64,000 nucleotides of DNA from Ignavibacteriales bacterium (GTDB taxonomy: Bacteria > Bacteroidota > Ignavibacteria > Ignavibacteriales > Ignavibacteriaceae), in assembly GCA_015709675.1 (NCBI GenBank), contig CP054182.1, positions 62,001 through 126,000 of the forward strand. Reading direction: 5' to 3'. The notes under the pieces are model-generated. The model saw nothing but the letters and a program-made list of their open reading frames with translations, was not told the origin of the DNA and did no database searches. Positions 56,301 to 63,831 of this stretch are shown here, piece by piece. The position numbers were made by a program, and so were the translations under genes. Position 1 is the first letter of the stretch. Every line of letters begins with the position of its first letter.

Positions 56301-56585
56301 GGCGAACGTACCAGTATAGATGAATTCGTAGCTTGAGTAAACACAGAAGACAGACTTGCTGCCGTCGCCGTTATCCACCGCGGCAAAGTTCGCGATGTTG
56401 GTTTCGTCAAAATTATCGTAACTGACCCTGGTATAGGGGCTGCGGATGCGCGACTTAAGACTGTCAACAAAGGAAGCAGACCCAGTGTTAAGGGCATCGT
56501 AATAGGTGCCCGCCTGAGGGAAAATTGCAAACTGCAGCAGGGGCAGAAGCGTAATAAGCAGTGTAAATGAAATTTTTGTGTTCAT
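53379..56585 (-). CDS. Secreted endonuclease I-family nuclease with Calx-beta and T9SS domains
   Basis: A 1068-residue exported nuclease. The signal peptide covers residues 1-24. The endonuclease I/EndA domain spans ~25-260 with REHTFCHSWMP, DQHHLYPTHQNNANGRRSNH, PRHQQKGDAARALLYM and LDTLLAWHRLDPPDKYEIDR, all intact. Then come an fn3-like domain (~275-385), two Calx-beta-type domains (~395-505, 510-620; EGSAACTLTVSI, DDDMFEGDETFVFEL) and a lectin-like beta-sandwich (~640-870). The sorting domain is QNYPNPFNPSTVIRFYFPEP ... GRMLLLK. The enzyme would degrade DNA or RNA outside the cell for nutrients or biofilm turnover. The linker carries the palindromic insert (VETMHASSLQGQSW). Confidence 0.9.
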   Translation of the reverse strand: MNTKISFTLLITLLPLLQFAIFPQAGTYYDALNTGSASFVDSLKSRIRSPYTRVSYDNFDETNIANFAAVDNGDGSKSVFCVYSSYEFIYTGTFAWTTMSREHTFCHSWMPSHPSTSTNEYADQHHLYPTHQNNANGRRSNHPLEKVVNITYQFLDGKLGTNNAAKVVYEPRHQQKGDAARALLYMMVRYDGLNGYTWNFNWLNGTRLPALSEAPQNLDTLLAWHRLDPPDKYEIDRNNYIQSIQQNRNPFIDRPEYVNYINFNSLAKLSPSYAAEPSAYASGFSATPAGSTVNLNWTDASGSQLPSGYLIVAYNKNDYFLPIDGEVYTDEEDFSDGRAVKNIAYSASNEYSFTGLTPGKTYYFTIYSYNGDGSQRNYKINGTLVQANAEVTNSNTTVQFAAASLTTGEGSAACTLTVSITNPSPVLATTADVLLISGSASDLGNYTTQAVTFPANSSANQTVIVTITDDDMFEGDETFVFELQNISGGSSATVGSAGQFVLTLTANDITTVQFAASSASVSEGSGTYNLALTIAAPSATEATVATVELVSGSSAAVNNFTSQQVTFPAGSSSNQTILLTIVDDEQFSSNELLEFSIESVTGGNNAITGSTSLFTLTIQEDDPNGQIWSYDFGTGTGSYTTSNTVSTSFLPAPPENGGTSRIRVSNGAGGGFYLENPGSTLGGETELRVVASSSTSVNKFSIYDYSPSKYINIKFDIRFGGGSSGTWYFFAGDGAIYSDNSGFSGAQVFSGLRWVFGASDVITFNNRAGASWNSTGITGTPFAQNINYTVEIFGNNSPSLVTYTYGSSNSIAADKFDLWVNGVLIGNDLAKGALASDANIDSWMFYGENSTGNVANIYLDNIFYSNKMPDNPLPVELTSFTGAYSGEAVVLKWNTATEVNNYGFEIERSNLVETMHASSLQGQSWKNIGFIPGYGNSNSPKSYIYTDRAATGGDFLYRLKQIDTDGSYSYSPVIEVRGYSPGLFTVKQNYPNPFNPSTVIRFYFPEPADYTFTVYNITGAAVYRETAPQLQAGWHETIFEAGALASGSYFYEIRSAGNIHRGRMLLLK
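53824..53853. repeat. In-frame palindromic repeat in the endonuclease gene
   Basis: A 30-bp palindrome with a single mismatch: left arm TGTAGAGACGATGCA, right arm TGCATCGTTTCTACA. On the minus strand it reads VETMHASSLQG. Confidence 0.85.
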
Positions 56586-57020
56586 TCAGAGTAAAATGAA
56601 AGTAATACAATAGATGAGCTCAGATAGCCGGTGAGCTCCGGGTTCAGGAATTTCCGCCCCCGGAAACTGCCGGAAAAATCAGCGCAAAAATACCGAATTT
56701 CCGGAAATAGAAGATATTTTATTATACCCTATAGTATATTATTTCCCTATATCCCCCCAACTTCTGTTATTGGGCGAGTGGTTCCATTCCAGAAATCATC
56801 GGTTTAACCTGCCGCTGCGCTTTTTTTTCGTGGATTTTAACCGGGTGATTATCCCATCCGTTATTTCCGGGTAAATTAGAAATTGGAAAATCATTACCGG
56901 AATCCGCTATTTCCCTTTGGTTGAACTGGAGATTTAACTTGGTTTCTAAAAATGTTCAGAATAACTTGCCGGAGTTCTTTCGTAACTATCATTATCTATC
57001 AAAATCCCAAAGGGCAAAAC
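56586..57020. other. Divergent intergenic region
   Basis: No gene seen. It should hold promoters for the endonuclease gene (leftwards) and the small exported protein (rightwards). At 56720-56745 TTATTATACC and GTATATTATT resemble the TATTATAC motif at the AAA ATPase start. CAAAGGGCAAAAC just before 57021 is a plausible ribosome site. Confidence 0.4.
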
Positions 57021-57515
57021 ATGAAAAATTCAATTTCTTTGCTCATTCTCGCTTTTTTATTTCTTACCGGCGCCTCTTATTCCCAGGAGTGGGAGACTTT
57101 TGAGGCAACAGAATACAATGTTAAAATCAGCCTTCCGCCGAACTGGAAAACCAGCACCGGATCACAGGACGGCATTCCTTATCTTGAGGGAATCAGCGCT
57201 GATGAGACTATGTCCCTTTTTATCTTTGTTTACAAAGATGCAAGCATCAGCACTCAGGAACTGCTTAACAATGCGGTTAACGATCTTGGGATAGCGCTTG
57301 AGGGAGAATCAGCCCAGGAAAATCTGAACGGTATGGATGCCTGGGTGGCCAGTGCAACCGGTGTCATTGAAGGTGCTGAAATTGATATGTTTATTGCCGC
57401 GGCAACCTATGATGAAAACAATTATGTAGCGTATGTTTTCACCGCTGCTGCAAATGCACAGAAAAATGTAGCCACAATGAATAAAATCATTGACAGCCTG
57501 GCTCCCTTAAAATAA
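57021..57515 (+). CDS. Small exported protein of unknown function
   Basis: A 164-residue secreted or periplasmic protein. The ATG at 57021 opens a good signal peptide (MKNSISLLILAFLFLTGASY) and has AAGGG upstream; the open frame extends 23 codons further but without a leader. The mature part starts EWETFEATEYNVKISLPPNW and alternates strands and helices, like the DcrB/PsbP-like fold seen in several small bacterial exported proteins (weak). It has no T9SS tail, so it probably stays in the periplasm. A strong terminator follows. Confidence 0.7.
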   Translation: MKNSISLLILAFLFLTGASYSQEWETFEATEYNVKISLPPNWKTSTGSQDGIPYLEGISADETMSLFIFVYKDASISTQELLNNAVNDLGIALEGESAQENLNGMDAWVASATGVIEGAEIDMFIAAATYDENNYVAYVFTAAANAQKNVATMNKIIDSLAPLK

Positions 57516-57532
57516 ATCTTTTCATAAAAAGT

Positions 57533-57570
57533 AAAGGTTCCTCTGCAGCAATGCTGAGGAACCTTTTTTT
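57533..57570 (+). terminator. Rho-independent terminator
   Basis: Stem AAAGGTTCCTC / GAGGAACCTTT around a 12-base loop, followed by a run of T residues. Confidence 0.9.
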
Positions 57571-57681
57571 CTTTGCGCCTTTGCGCGAACTCTTCTCTCC
57601 TTTGCGTTTAATGTTCCGCCCGGCAAAAAAAATCCGTCAATGATCACTTACGCAAATGAGCAGCAGCCAATCCTGACAAAA

Positions 57682-59415
57682 TTACTTTATATATTCCATC
57701 TTCCCGCTTTTCATAAAAAGCGTTCTTCCTTCAGCCGTTGCTTTCATCCTGTATATATACATACCTGAGGAAAGCCCCTGCCCGCTGAAATCCACCCTGA
57801 CTGAGTAACTGCCCGGCTCCTGCACACGGCTTACCGGACGGGCTATCATTGAACCCTGTATATCATACAGTTCCAGTTCAACCAGAGCGCGCCGGCCGAC
57901 TGCATATCCGATCACCGTTGAGGGATTAAAAGGATTAGGATAGTTTTGCTCCAGTGCAAATCCGCTTGGTTTTCCCTCATCATCGGTTCCGGTCGTTGGC
58001 TCTCCCTCGATGCGGAAGTTCATCATCATACCCATATCCTCATGTTCAAGGATGTGACAGTGCATCAGAAATATACCCGCGTGATCCGTAAACTTTGCAA
58101 GAACACCTACCGTTTCATTGGGGAAAACCAGTACGGTATCCTTCCATCCTTTGTCATTGGGCCCGAGGGTTGTACTGCCTCCGCGGGAATATACCTGAAA
58201 CATGACCCCGTGTATATGCATCGGGTGATAGAGATTGGTTGTATTGATAAATTTCCATTCTTCGAGCTCATTAATCTGCACCACCTCATCAATCCGGTTC
58301 ATGTCATAAACCTTGTCATTAATGCGGTGCATGCCTGTTGCCATGGTTCCCTGGCTCAGGATAAATTCGCGCGTTCTCAGTTTATCAGCATAATTATAAT
58401 AGCTAATTGCGGGAAGCGACTGCGGAATAACTCCGCCTGAAGATTGCGTACCGGTAATATCAAAACGCATCAGTGTTATAGCATCCCCCTGCAAACCCGG
58501 AGCGGTAAATGCAAGCGAAATCAGATTCACAGAAGTGCCCTGCTGATGATTCGAAAAGTCCGCCAGAATCTCAAGCCGCTCCCCTGGAGCCAGATATACG
58601 GAATTAACCTGCACCGCTTCATCTTTCAGCCCGCTGTCCGTACCGATAATGGTGAAGGGTGTATTATCTGAAAAAGCAATATGGTATATACGGGCATTTG
58701 ACCCGTTAAGAAGCCGGAAGCGGTAAAGCGTTTTATGCACCTCAAGATAGGCATCCGGGGTACCGTTCACCAGAGCGGTATTCCCTATATATCCGAGCAT
58801 ATTGTCCACCATGGCAGGCTGATAGGTAAACTGCGGGATATTTGCTGAGCGCCTGTCCTGAATCACCAGCGGCACATCAAATTCTCCGGCAGGAAGTCCG
58901 AGCTGCAGCTCGTCATCATCCTCAATTATGAAAAATCCGGCAAAGCCTTTATATACATGCTTTCCGGTAATGTGATGAGCGTGAGAATGATAAAAGTAGG
59001 TGCCAGCCCTCTGTGTGACAGCAAAGGTGTAGGTATAACTTGCCCCGGGAAGTACTGCATCTTTCGGCTGGCCGTCCATCAGCTCGGGAACCAGAAGTCC
59101 GTGCCAGTGAATGGTTGCCTCTTCGCTGTGCTGATTATTAAACACAACGGAAAACTCTTCTCCCCGCTTTACTTTGATCGTTGGTCCGGGGTAACTCCCG
59201 TTCAGAGCAATTACTTCTGTCAGCTGACCAGGCCAAACCTCGGCATTGGTGGTGCTTAGCGTAAGCTGCTGTCCTTGCTGAAGCACAGGGGGAAACCGCA
59301 GAGGGTTACCGGTAAGTGATGCCTGGCCTGGCGTCTCACCCTTCAGTGTTGAGGGAATGAGTGCGGCCGCTGCAGCAGATACAACTGATTTTAAAACAAA
59401 GTCTCTTCTTTTCAC
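57682..59415 (-). CDS. Multicopper oxidase with Tat signal and T9SS tail
   Basis: A 577-residue copper oxidase. The N-terminus is a twin-arginine signal (KRRDFVLKSVVSAAAAALIP), the usual route for a cofactor-loaded enzyme. All copper-binding blocks are present: HWHGLL, YFYHSHAHH, HPMHIHGVMF and HCHILEHEDMGMM with the type 1 Cys. The C-terminal ~85 residues form a QNYPNPFNPSTVIGYAVG ... SGKMEYIK sorting domain, so the folded enzyme would be passed to the T9SS and displayed outside. Known relatives oxidise phenols or metal ions such as Cu(I) or Mn(II). The substrate cannot be told here. Confidence 0.92.
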   Translation of the reverse strand: MKRRDFVLKSVVSAAAAALIPSTLKGETPGQASLTGNPLRFPPVLQQGQQLTLSTTNAEVWPGQLTEVIALNGSYPGPTIKVKRGEEFSVVFNNQHSEEATIHWHGLLVPELMDGQPKDAVLPGASYTYTFAVTQRAGTYFYHSHAHHITGKHVYKGFAGFFIIEDDDELQLGLPAGEFDVPLVIQDRRSANIPQFTYQPAMVDNMLGYIGNTALVNGTPDAYLEVHKTLYRFRLLNGSNARIYHIAFSDNTPFTIIGTDSGLKDEAVQVNSVYLAPGERLEILADFSNHQQGTSVNLISLAFTAPGLQGDAITLMRFDITGTQSSGGVIPQSLPAISYYNYADKLRTREFILSQGTMATGMHRINDKVYDMNRIDEVVQINELEEWKFINTTNLYHPMHIHGVMFQVYSRGGSTTLGPNDKGWKDTVLVFPNETVGVLAKFTDHAGIFLMHCHILEHEDMGMMMNFRIEGEPTTGTDDEGKPSGFALEQNYPNPFNPSTVIGYAVGRRALVELELYDIQGSMIARPVSRVQEPGSYSVRVDFSGQGLSSGMYIYRMKATAEGRTLFMKSGKMEYIK

Positions 59416-59732
59416 ACGTTACTCCATAAATTTGTTCTGGTGCCCTCTCCGGCAGGAATTAAGTCATGCAAGATAATAAAACCGGGGATGAACCTGCAAG
59501 ACGATATGAGAATAAGTTTGTTGGATGCAAATCGTTAATCTGAGGATTCGTATCTTTCAGACCACGTTTAACTAATCAATCGTTTGCCTCGAGAATGTGA
59601 GATTTAAACTCTGCGATACTTTGCAGTATACTTTGCTAACTTTGTGTTATAAAAATGCTCCGCTTTTATCATTCTTTACTCATACTTTCGTAAATTAGTC
59701 CAAAGATTTACCAACTATTTTCAGCCATTGCC
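59416..59732. other. Intergenic region with CTTTGC-type heptamers
   Basis: Divergent promoter region without a gene. 59608-59660 has four imperfect copies of a CTTTGCG-like heptamer (CTCTGCG, CTTTGCA, CTTTGCT, CTTTGTG), as also seen near 30.07 and 57.58 kb. Confidence 0.4.
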
Positions 59733-61493
59733 ATGAAAATTTCCCTTCTGTTCATTTTTCTGATACTGATTGCTCCCCGTCATTTTTCCGACTCCGTCTG
59801 GACCCGCACCTACGGCGGAACTAATATTGACGTCGGTCACGCTGTTCAGCAGACTTCCGACCATGGCTTTATTATGACCGGCTACACCCGCTCATTCGGC
59901 ACAGCATCAGGACGCAACGTCTGGCTGCTGAAAACCGATGCACAGGGGAACGAGCAGTGGAGCAAAACTTTCGGCGGCAATAATGATGATGAAGGAACTT
60001 CGGTCCGGCAGACTCAGGACGGCGGATATATCATCACCGGTTATACTTCCTCATTCGGCTCCGGCCTGAAGGATGTATATATCATCAAAACCGATTCCCT
60101 CGGCAATGAGCAGTGGTTCCGGTTTTTTGGCGGAGCAAATGATGAGGAGGGTTATTCGGTACGTGAGATTCCGGGAGGCGGATATATTATAGCAGCCGCA
60201 ACATCCTCTTCCACCATGGGCAGCCGGGATGGCTGGCTTATCAAACTCAGCGCAAACGGCACACCACTCTGGACGAAATGGTACGGCGGGCTCAGCACGG
60301 ACGGATTCCGCTCAGTTGAGGTCACACAAAGCGGCGGATATATACTCACCGGATGGACTGCCTCAGACGGCGCAGGAGCGCTGGGGAAAGCATGGCTGGT
60401 GCTCACGGATTCCTCAGGGGCCATCATTTTTAATAAGAACTTTGGCGGCACCAGCGCTGACCGGGGCTATCATGCAATCGAAACAAGAGACGGCGGATAT
60501 ATCATGGCCGGTTACACTGCTTCGATGGGTGCCGGTAATGATGATATGTATCTGGTTAAAACAGATGCATCGGGTAATTTGGCCTGGCAAAAAACATTTG
60601 GCGGTACCGGGCGGGACTACGGCCATTCACTCCGCCAGACTCAGGATGACGGCTTTCTGATAACAGGTTATACCCTCTCCACAGGCGCAGGCGGTGATGA
60701 TGTGTGGCTGGTTAAAACTACCCCCGACGGTACACTTGAAACTTCGCGCACCTTTGGCGGTACTGCTTCAGATGTTGGTTACTGGCTTGATCTTACTTCT
60801 GACGGGGGATTCGTTATCACCGGACACACACTTTCATCCGGTGCGGGAGTGCACGACCTTTGGCTCATCAAAAGCACGCCTGATATTGTTCCGGTTGAAC
60901 TTACATCCTTTTCCGCACATGTATATAACAACCTGGTTACCCTCACCTGGTCAACTGCATCGGAAACCAATAACCATGGATTTGAAATCCAGCGTGCGTC
61001 CCCAGTAGAGAGGATGCATGCAGTAGAGACGATGCATGCATCGTCTCTACACGAACAATGGGAATCAATCGGGTTTATTACCGGCAATGGAACAACAACG
61101 GGCGTATCATCATACACATTCACGGACATATCACCGTTTCCTGGAGCAAATTATTACCGTCTGAAACAAATTGATTTTGACGGCACAATCTGGTATTCTA
61201 AGATTGTATCCGCTGAGGCAGGATTACCTGCGGAGTTCAACGTCCGGCAGAATTATCCTAATCCTTTTAATCCTGTTACCACGGTTTCATTCTCCCTTCC
61301 GGAGGATACAGAACTTTCAGCAGGGCTTTATTCAGTTACAGGTGAACTGGTTAAAACGCTGCATAGCGGCTTACTGCAGAGAGGTTCTCATCAGATTCAG
61401 ATAAGCGGCGAGGGTCTTGCTTCCGGTGCATATATACTCCGGCTCAGCACAGGAACTCAGACGAAATCAATAAAACTGATGCTTGCTAAATAA
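59733..61493 (+). CDS. Secreted seven-repeat propeller protein with T9SS tail
   Basis: A 586-residue exported protein. After the signal peptide (~1-19) there are seven consecutive ~52-residue repeats (residues ~22-385). Each follows the pattern FGG..DD.G.SV.QT.DGGYIITGYT.S.G.G..DVWL.KTD..GN..W. Seven blades fit a closed beta-propeller. An fn3-like region (VELTSFSAHVYNNLVTLTW) and the sorting domain (RQNYPNPFNPVTTVSFSLPE ... KLMLAK) follow. The palindromic repeat is inserted in the linker and partly duplicated, giving VERMHAVETMHASSLHEQW. A binding or scaffolding role is likely; no catalytic residues were recognised. Confidence 0.88.
   Translation: MKISLLFIFLILIAPRHFSDSVWTRTYGGTNIDVGHAVQQTSDHGFIMTGYTRSFGTASGRNVWLLKTDAQGNEQWSKTFGGNNDDEGTSVRQTQDGGYIITGYTSSFGSGLKDVYIIKTDSLGNEQWFRFFGGANDEEGYSVREIPGGGYIIAAATSSSTMGSRDGWLIKLSANGTPLWTKWYGGLSTDGFRSVEVTQSGGYILTGWTASDGAGALGKAWLVLTDSSGAIIFNKNFGGTSADRGYHAIETRDGGYIMAGYTASMGAGNDDMYLVKTDASGNLAWQKTFGGTGRDYGHSLRQTQDDGFLITGYTLSTGAGGDDVWLVKTTPDGTLETSRTFGGTASDVGYWLDLTSDGGFVITGHTLSSGAGVHDLWLIKSTPDIVPVELTSFSAHVYNNLVTLTWSTASETNNHGFEIQRASPVERMHAVETMHASSLHEQWESIGFITGNGTTTGVSSYTFTDISPFPGANYYRLKQIDFDGTIWYSKIVSAEAGLPAEFNVRQNYPNPFNPVTTVSFSLPEDTELSAGLYSVTGELVKTLHSGLLQRGSHQIQISGEGLASGAYILRLSTGTQTKSIKLMLAK
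61005..61050. repeat. Perfect palindromic repeat with a duplicated half, in frame
   Basis: 61023-61050 is a perfect 28-bp palindrome (arms GTAGAGACGATGCA and TGCATCGTCTCTAC). Directly before it, 61005-61022 is a near copy of its left half (GTAGAGAGGATGCATGCA). The whole insert keeps the reading frame of the propeller gene. Confidence 0.85.
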
Positions 61494-61505
61494 TGTGCAC
61501 AGGAA

Positions 61506-61531
61506 AGCAGTCCCAAATTTTGCGGGCTGCT
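61506..61531. other. Hairpin between convergent genes
   Basis: AGCAG-T-CCC pairs with GGG-CTGCT around AAATTTTGC. It overlaps the stop of the deaminase gene and follows the propeller gene by 12 bp; a possible bidirectional terminator without a T-tract. Confidence 0.4.
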
Positions 61532-61973
61532 ACTCCCCTATATCCTCGTTCCAGAGCTGCGGTTTTGATGCAATAAACTGCTCCATCATGGTAATACATT
61601 CCGGATTCTGCAGCACCTCAACCTTTACTCCGCGCGAGCGGAGCAGCTCTTCTTCACCCATGAATGTTGTATTTTCTCCCACGATCACCTTTTTAATTCC
61701 ATAGAGCAATATTGCACCGCTGCACATTGAGCAGGGGGATAGAGTTGTGTACAAAGTGCAGTCACGGTAAACTGACGCAGGCTGCCTTCCTGCGTTCTCA
61801 AATGCATCCATCTCACCGTGCAGAATAGCGCTCCCCTTCTGCACACGTCGGTTATGTCCGCGGCCGATGATTTTACCGTTATATACTATCACTGATCCGA
61901 TGGGTATTCCCCCTTCATTTGCGCCTTTGCGGGCTTCTTCAATTGCTGCATTCATAAATTCATCCATGAACAA
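61530..61973 (-). CDS. Cytidine/cytosine deaminase-family zinc enzyme
   Basis: A 147-residue deaminase. The zinc site has the His-x-Glu motif HGEMDAFENAG (~residue 53) and PCSMCSGAI (~residue 80). The HGE..AFENAGR sequence and size resemble fungal/bacterial cytosine deaminases of the CDA fold, so free cytosine or a related base is the likely substrate. Guanine deaminase or tRNA adenosine deaminase (TadA) are less likely but possible. A Met two codons into the frame is an alternative start. It appears to be a single-gene unit. Confidence 0.85.
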   Translation of the reverse strand: MFMDEFMNAAIEEARKGANEGGIPIGSVIVYNGKIIGRGHNRRVQKGSAILHGEMDAFENAGRQPASVYRDCTLYTTLSPCSMCSGAILLYGIKKVIVGENTTFMGEEELLRSRGVKVEVLQNPECITMMEQFIASKPQLWNEDIGE

Positions 61974-62041
61974 TCTCCTTATATAGCGTTAAACCGGAAA
62001 AAATGACTGCGTCGAAAATAAGCACTTTCCGGGTATTCTGT

Positions 62042-62067
62042 TCCGGGGACTTATTGCAGTCCCCGGA
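62042..62067 (-). terminator. Hairpin after the WG-repeat gene
   Basis: Perfect 9-bp stem TCCGGGGAC / GTCCCCGGA with an 8-base loop, 13 bp after the stop codon on the minus strand. No T-tract, so termination is only probable. Confidence 0.5.
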
Positions 62068-62079
62068 GCAGAGATCACA

Positions 62080-63183
62080 TCAGAACTGGGGCGGAGCAAG
62101 GGTAAAGGCAACAACTCCTTTGGATGTCAGGTATCCTTTTGTCACCTTTTTTGTCTTTTCATCAAAGCGTTCAAAATAGGCCATACCATTCTCTAGAGAC
62201 TTGAGTTCGCGATAGAGAAAATCAATCACAACCTTTCCTTTAGGGTCAATCATTCCTTTTTTAAAGTCCTTCATTGCAACAGCAAGCCCCTCATGAAATC
62301 CTGACCAGAAAGTAATCGTCTCTTTTGCATTTTTCTCTTTCATATATTCTTTTTGAGTTTTACCGTCTGCATTAATAATATAAAAAGTTTCCTGCCACTT
62401 TGCATCCATGGTGCTCACCACGGCAAATCCCTCATTTATGGCAAAGGCCTGTTTGTATTTTGGTTCAACAAGAATTTTTCCGGTTGTATCCATAATTCCC
62501 CAGAGATTATCCTTGCTCTGAACAAATGTTCTGCCGCTGTTAAATGACATTGGCTCATTGCTGAACTGAAAAGGAATCCGTACAGCACCGGTCTTATCAA
62601 TAAAGCCCCATTTGCCGTCTTTTTTGACTGCGGCAAATCCCTGCGAGAAGTCACGGATTTCATCATAAGCCGGTTCAATTACAAAATTACCTTTTTTATC
62701 AATAAAGCCGTAGGCAAATTCTTTCTGCGCTCCGGCTAGTCCCTCAGTAAACTTTGAGTGCCATGCATTAAGTGCAAGGATATCCCGTGCCAGGATACCT
62801 CCTTTTGAATCAATAAGCGAAACATGATCGTCAATCCTTACAAATGCAATCTCCTCTGAAAAATTATAGGCATTCTTAAACATATAGGGCATTTCAACTT
62901 CACCCCGGGTATTCAGATAGCCGATCAGTTCTGTTTCCGGATCCTGAACCATAGTGAAGCCTTCCGTAAAGTAAGGCAGCTCCCCCCACTCCTGTATATA
63001 ATAGCGGTAGGTATCGGGGATAACAATGTTTCCCTTTGCGTTTACGAATCCGACTTTGTCATTAAGGAGATAAGAAAGCATGCCGTTGCTGAATTTTCCT
63101 GTCTGTGTGCAGGTAACAACCGGCTGAGCATATATGTGAGAAGTGAAAATTATAAGAAGGGCAAAACATACAATTGATTTCAT
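62080..63183 (-). CDS. Exported WG-repeat protein
   Basis: A 367-residue exported protein. After a signal peptide (residues 1-19, ending HIYAQ) there are about seven to eight WG-type repeats. Each has a core such as KWGFIDKTGAVRIPFQF, AYGFIDKKGNFVIEPAYDEI, LWGIMDTTGKILVEPKYKQA or KKGMIDPKGKVVIDFLYREL. These repeats form a propeller- or solenoid-like beta structure and are common in secreted Bacteroidota proteins; their role is unknown. There is no T9SS tail. Confidence 0.88.
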   Translation of the reverse strand: MKSIVCFALLIIFTSHIYAQPVVTCTQTGKFSNGMLSYLLNDKVGFVNAKGNIVIPDTYRYYIQEWGELPYFTEGFTMVQDPETELIGYLNTRGEVEMPYMFKNAYNFSEEIAFVRIDDHVSLIDSKGGILARDILALNAWHSKFTEGLAGAQKEFAYGFIDKKGNFVIEPAYDEIRDFSQGFAAVKKDGKWGFIDKTGAVRIPFQFSNEPMSFNSGRTFVQSKDNLWGIMDTTGKILVEPKYKQAFAINEGFAVVSTMDAKWQETFYIINADGKTQKEYMKEKNAKETITFWSGFHEGLAVAMKDFKKGMIDPKGKVVIDFLYRELKSLENGMAYFERFDEKTKKVTKGYLTSKGVVAFTLAPPQF

Positions 63184-63831
63184 AACAGGTACTCCTGGTT
63201 AATACAAATATGGTGTCTCGTTGTGCGGTTCAAAAGCGGCAAAACAACATCAGGGAGAACCAGAGAGGCACGGAGAATGGAAAGAAGCCGGGAAAAAATC
63301 AATCAGCAATATCAAGGTACACTTGGGTGTTGAACCGGAGCCGGCTGATGCTCCGTCTCTGTGGCCAAAGACGGAATTTCGGCATTATTCCGGGGTCAGA
63401 TTTTACCCGGCCGCAAATCATACCCGGAAACTCTGTCCGTGTAACTGCATTTTGTACCCGCTAAAGAGCGCCTCTAAAAATACGGAAACCCGGACGACGG
63501 GACAAGAAAAAACGGTTATTTAGCAAATCAGTGGGGAGATGACCTCACCCATAGTTTATTGGTTGAAATATGCAGCGGCAGACTGTGTAATTCGCCGCTG
63601 CTTATTTCGGACTAATATAATACTCTGCCCTGGCACTACAGAGATACTTGGAACACATGCTAAAACTTTGCGCCGCACTCCGTTTACTTTACGTTTCATT
63701 CATTGCGTACTTGTCTTATTGATAAACCAATTGAGAACTTCTACAAGTAAAACTCAGACGAATTGTTCAAAATACTTTTGCAAAGCAACGTCTGAACTTG
63801 ACATTACTAATTACTAATTGCTAACTACTAA
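63184..63831. other. Intergenic region without a convincing gene
   Basis: Two overlapping plus-strand frames (63210-63464 and 63221-63523) have no recognised features and are probably chance. An 8-bp hairpin GCAGCGGC / GCCGCTGC lies at 63572-63601, followed by TTATTTC. From 63800 there are tandem TACTAAT-like units up to the next gene's stop. Confidence 0.45.

Noticed and set aside
63210-63523. Two overlapping 84- and 100-codon plus-strand frames
   Set aside because: They overlap in different frames, neither shows a domain or start signal, and the DNA includes repeat-like GAGGCACGGAG sequence common between genes.
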